Assembly (NCBI GenBank): GCA_000711775.1
Contig: ARYC01000682.1
Location: 1-64,000 of the forward strand
Source: Oxytricha trifallax
Taxonomy: Eukaryota; Ciliophora; Spirotrichea; Sporadotrichida; Oxytrichidae
Reading direction: 5' to 3'
Length of the DNA stretch: 64,000 nt
The notes under the pieces were generated by a model that saw only the letters and a list, made by a program, of their open reading frames with translations, did no database searches and had not been told where the DNA came from. Of this stretch, positions 61,210-64,000 are shown in pieces. The first letter of the stretch is position 1; every line of letters begins with the position of its first letter. The position numbers were made by a program, and so were the translations under genes.

Positions 61210-61992
61210 ATGAAAAAAGAAGCAATAATCCTCTTCATTTAAGCTTAATACAAAAATAGAGGTAAAACATTTGAGCTCAAACACGACCGAAGATGTAGAA
61301 AAGTTAAAGAACAGAAAATAATTGAAAAGTTAATATCTTTGAATGCAAGAGGACTAAATTTTCTTTTCAACCAGTCAAGCTCAAAAAGGTATCTCATAGA
61401 GAAATATTCTAGAAAAGCTTAGATTTATTTTAATCATATAAGGTAGATGACAAATATGTGTGAACAACTTGTGAAAAACCTTATACCCACTCAACCAAAA
61501 TAAAAATCACAAGCAAAAACATTTAATTTGTATGTTTCTGATTTGGATTAAGAGATATTTAAAATAATGCCACTCAAGATGAAAATAAAATACAATGAAA
61601 CTTAAAAGATAACAGCAAGAGAAGCCAAGAGTTGGAAAAGATAAGAATCAAAGAAACAATTTGCTGATAGAGCAGTTATCTTAAAGTTTGCAAGATCGAG
61701 ATTTTTTAATGGTTATCCTATTTTAATCGCAATTGAAATTAGGATTTGAATAAATATCTCCTAAAACATAGACATCCCTAACACAGCAAAACTAAAAGTT
61801 GTAGATAAATATGAATGCATGATTTATCCTTATAGCTTCTCATTAATGATTAGCAGGATTGGAATGATTTTCCCAGCAAATAAATCGTACTTAAAGAGGC
61901 ATATAATAGGAATTGAAAGAATTTCGTTTTGTTGGAAAGAGTTATTCTTGACTTTGGTTTCATAGCATTGCGATATAAGAAGTTTGAAATGA
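61210..61992 (+). CDS. Unidentified basic protein, one in-frame TGA
   Basis: ATG 61,210 runs 179 codons to TGA 61,747-61,749; the same frame stays open to TGA 61,990-61,992 (260 codons in all). Strings: KHDRRCRKVKEQKIIEKLIS, SSSKRYLIEKYSRKAQIYF, MTNMCEQLVKNLIPTQPKQK, ITAREAKSWKRQESKKQFAD, AVILKFARSRFFNGYPILIA, then after the TGA DIPNTAKLKVVDKYECMIYP and ANKSYLKRHIIGIERISFCW. Rich in Lys/Arg, no family recognised. A decayed relative lies at 20.86-21.13 kb. The end of this frame overlaps KFEMTLRKYLYYKCNQL in another frame, so the protein probably continues. Confidence 0.5.
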
Positions 61993-62124
61993 CACTAAGA
62001 AAGTATCTATATTATAAATGTAACCAGTTAACTTAAATGAAATACTCTCAGAGAGATGTCAAAGGGTACAAAATAGCTTAATGAACTAGAAAAAAATTAT
62101 ACTGATTTAAAGCAAAATATTTTT

Positions 62125-62325
62125 ATGATTAACATCTGCCCACTAGAAGTTGTCGCAATATACTTCACCAAAGCAATAATATTTGAAAAAGTTAAATTTC
62201 GCAAAAAAATATTTGAAACTCCAGAATACTTCCTTATAAGACGAAAAAATGGAAATTATCTAGGGATATGTGATTATTAGCTACTATAATATTTGAAAAA
62301 TGGCTTACTTTAAAAGTTATCATGA
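62125..62325 (+). CDS. Further coding block, probably the same plus-strand gene
   Basis: ATG 62,125 to TGA 62,323-62,325, 66 residues: MINICPLEVVAIYFTKAIIF, KVKFRKKIFETPEYFLIRRK, NGNYLGICDYQLLQYLKNG. Same strand as the ORF at 61,210 and bridged to it by KYLYYKCNQLTQMKYSQRD in another frame. A short gap or frame change separates them. Unknown function. Confidence 0.4.
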
Positions 62326-63239
62326 AAATTAAATATATATAAATTTATCTATGAAGCCTCCTAAATAAATAACTTATGCTTAGAAATTAGTTATAGTGGA
62401 TAAATCAATAATAGTAGACTAGCCTATTCAAGACAAAAATTAGATGACATTATCAAGCCTCTAAAGAATGCAAGATTTTAGCGATAAATCAAAAAAAGGG
62501 AGATAATATTCAAATAATTTATAAGATTTTTTATTTATAAAACAAATATTATTCCTTAATCAAATATGTGTTTTCTCTATCTAATCCAATTAAACTCCAA
62601 AAATCTACAATAAAAATAAAATTACTAAATATTTAAATAAGAAATTTGAGGTTCTGAAGGAAATAATTATTTATGATATTAAATGATTATATTGCTGCTC
62701 TTGATTCTATTAAGGTTGCAACTTCTATGTACTATTATACTTTAAGACTTTTATTTATTTATATATGATTATTAAAAAAAGTAATGGGTCTTCTATTATT
62801 CAAATTATATGTTAAAATATATCCCTAAAATTAAAATTTTGCAAGAGATCAATAATTTAATTATAAAAATAAAATAATGATATTATTATTTTAATATTTT
62901 ATGAGTTAGTTTTAATTGGCTTGACCAAATAACTTTCAATTTTTATTAAAATCATCTAAAAAGATAGATATTTAAAATAAAAATATAGACTTTAAATATA
63001 TCAAGTTAAAAACATCAGATGATCTAAAGATAAAATAATCTATTATATTACTTTGAATTTTGTAATCAAATTATTACAACCATCACTTAAGTGGGAGATT
63101 GGACAATCAGCGAGTAAGACGTAACGATAGAATTGAGATTTTATGAAGTTCCCTAAAAAGGCAGCACTACTAACATTTCAGAAGCAAAGCCAGCAAACGA
63201 AGAGCCTTTTATTTTGAAAATAATGAGGAATGACTGATG
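62326..63239. other. AT-rich DNA, nothing recognised
   Basis: No supported coding frame to about 63,080; slightly richer sequence leads into the next block. Confidence 0.4.
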
Positions 63240-63581
63240 ATGAAAACTCTGATGATCTTATTGAAAAAAAGTTACAATGAAATTTTTCAGAACTTCAATA
63301 TTGAAAAGAGCTTCCACGTTATCTACAAAACGTATGAATGATACAACAGCAAAAATTATAAAATCAGAACCTCCTTAATTAAAGTAGGGACTAACTTGAA
63401 AGTCTTCAGTGAAACGTTAGAAAATTATAACACCTAATGCATTAAACTATACAAGCTAGTATAATTAAAGGTATTTTTTAATTAAAAGTAATTATAGTAT
63501 TATTTTTAAAGTCTAAAGATTGTGTTTCCTACATTTCTAATTTATTATTTTTCTGTTTAGAAATATAGAAAGAAGGGATGA
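63240..63581 (+). CDS. Unidentified protein fragment, one in-frame TGA
   Basis: The frame from ATG 63,240 reads MKTLMILLKKSYNEIFQNF, NIEKSFHVIYKTYE, TGA (63,339-63,341), then YNSKNYKIRTSLIKVGTNLK and VFSETLENYNTQCIKLYKLV, and runs to TGA 63,579-63,581. The second part of the frame after about 63,470 is very AT-rich and may be spurious. No family recognised. Confidence 0.35.
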
Positions 63582-64000
63582 TTGTTTAAATAATTATTGA
63601 AAACATCAAATTTTAAAAAAAAAAAACATAAAAATTAAATTAAATAGTAAATAATAATTTAAAACCAATCTCAATACCTATTTTAAATATTAAAAAAATG
63701 CGATATAATATTTTGTTCTTAAATTCAACTAAAATGTATCAAGTTTAAAATTAATATTATAATATACATGATGGTGTATTTTATAAAAAATATAGTGGAT
63801 ATTTATTGTAATTTTTTTGTGGAAGAATGGTGTAGTGGCTATGTAGATATTTTGAAAAATAAATAGAAAAACTAATCAAATTACTCAATAAAAATTAAAT
63901 AGCACTCCACCTATTAATATTAATAAGTTATTATTTAAAGAAATTATTAAGAATTAAGGAAGGTACCACGAATAATAATAATTAGTTTTACTATATAATA
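63582..64000. other. AT-rich DNA, nothing recognised
   Basis: No coding frame or repeat of note to the window edge. Confidence 0.4.

Noticed and set aside
1-64000. CRISPR array or bacterial operon structure.
   Set aside because: No evenly spaced direct repeats with unique spacers and no ribosome-binding-site pattern; introns, the ciliate code and telomeric-ended transposons point to a eukaryote.

Overview
The window looks like germline (micronuclear) DNA of a spirotrich ciliate of the Oxytricha/Stylonychia type. It is extremely AT-rich and gene-poor. Its reading frames open only if TAA and TAG are read as glutamine and TGA is the only stop. Introns are short (about 30-90 bp, GT..AG). C4A4 telomere-type repeats sit at the ends of mobile elements, and the first 149 bases are the end of a telomere-bearing (TBE-type) transposon. 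The species cannot be fixed from this window. No tRNA, rRNA or CRISPR array was recognised.

Layout: 1-149 TBE end; 150-401 short open frame beside it; 4.3-5.8 kb two coding remnants on opposite strands; 11.03-13.97 kb a GC-richer three-ORF DNA transposon (copy 1, plus); 17.37-18.17 kb a long palindrome; 18.2-20.2 kb two tail-to-tail gene remnants; 21.27-24.39 kb a decayed minus-strand relative of the same transposon (copy 2), with a foldback element inside it; 25.1 kb a P4-ATPase-like exon; 27.32-31.45 kb two large palindromic elements capped by C4A4 repeats; 32.65-33.24 kb a second, Tc1/mariner-like transposase remnant; 35.0-36.2 kb an unidentified host-like gene in pieces; 41.02-42.76 kb nested inverted repeats around ORFs; 46.4-52.7 kb a large multi-intron surface-protein gene between 540-bp inverted repeats; 56.6-57.3 kb a foldback element; 59.7-63.6 kb further gene remnants.

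Two observations organise the window. First, about 1.1-21.2 kb and 37.1-61.6 kb are diverged copies of one segment in the same order and orientation. Each copy has its own insertions (transposon, palindrome and coding remnants in the left copy; nested repeats, the surface-protein gene and a foldback in the right copy). Second, most mobile DNA here is inverted-repeat based and several elements carry telomere-like ends.

The surface-protein gene is the best-supported gene: beta-helix repeats, a cysteine-rich segment and several membrane helices, joined by about nine phase-consistent introns and with no obvious eliminated sequence in 5 kb. Its flanking repeats each hold an extra fragment of its own C-terminal membrane domain. 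Most other coding pieces are short, frame-broken or carry in-frame TGA, as expected of germline-limited remnants or of macronuclear-destined segments cut up by eliminated DNA.
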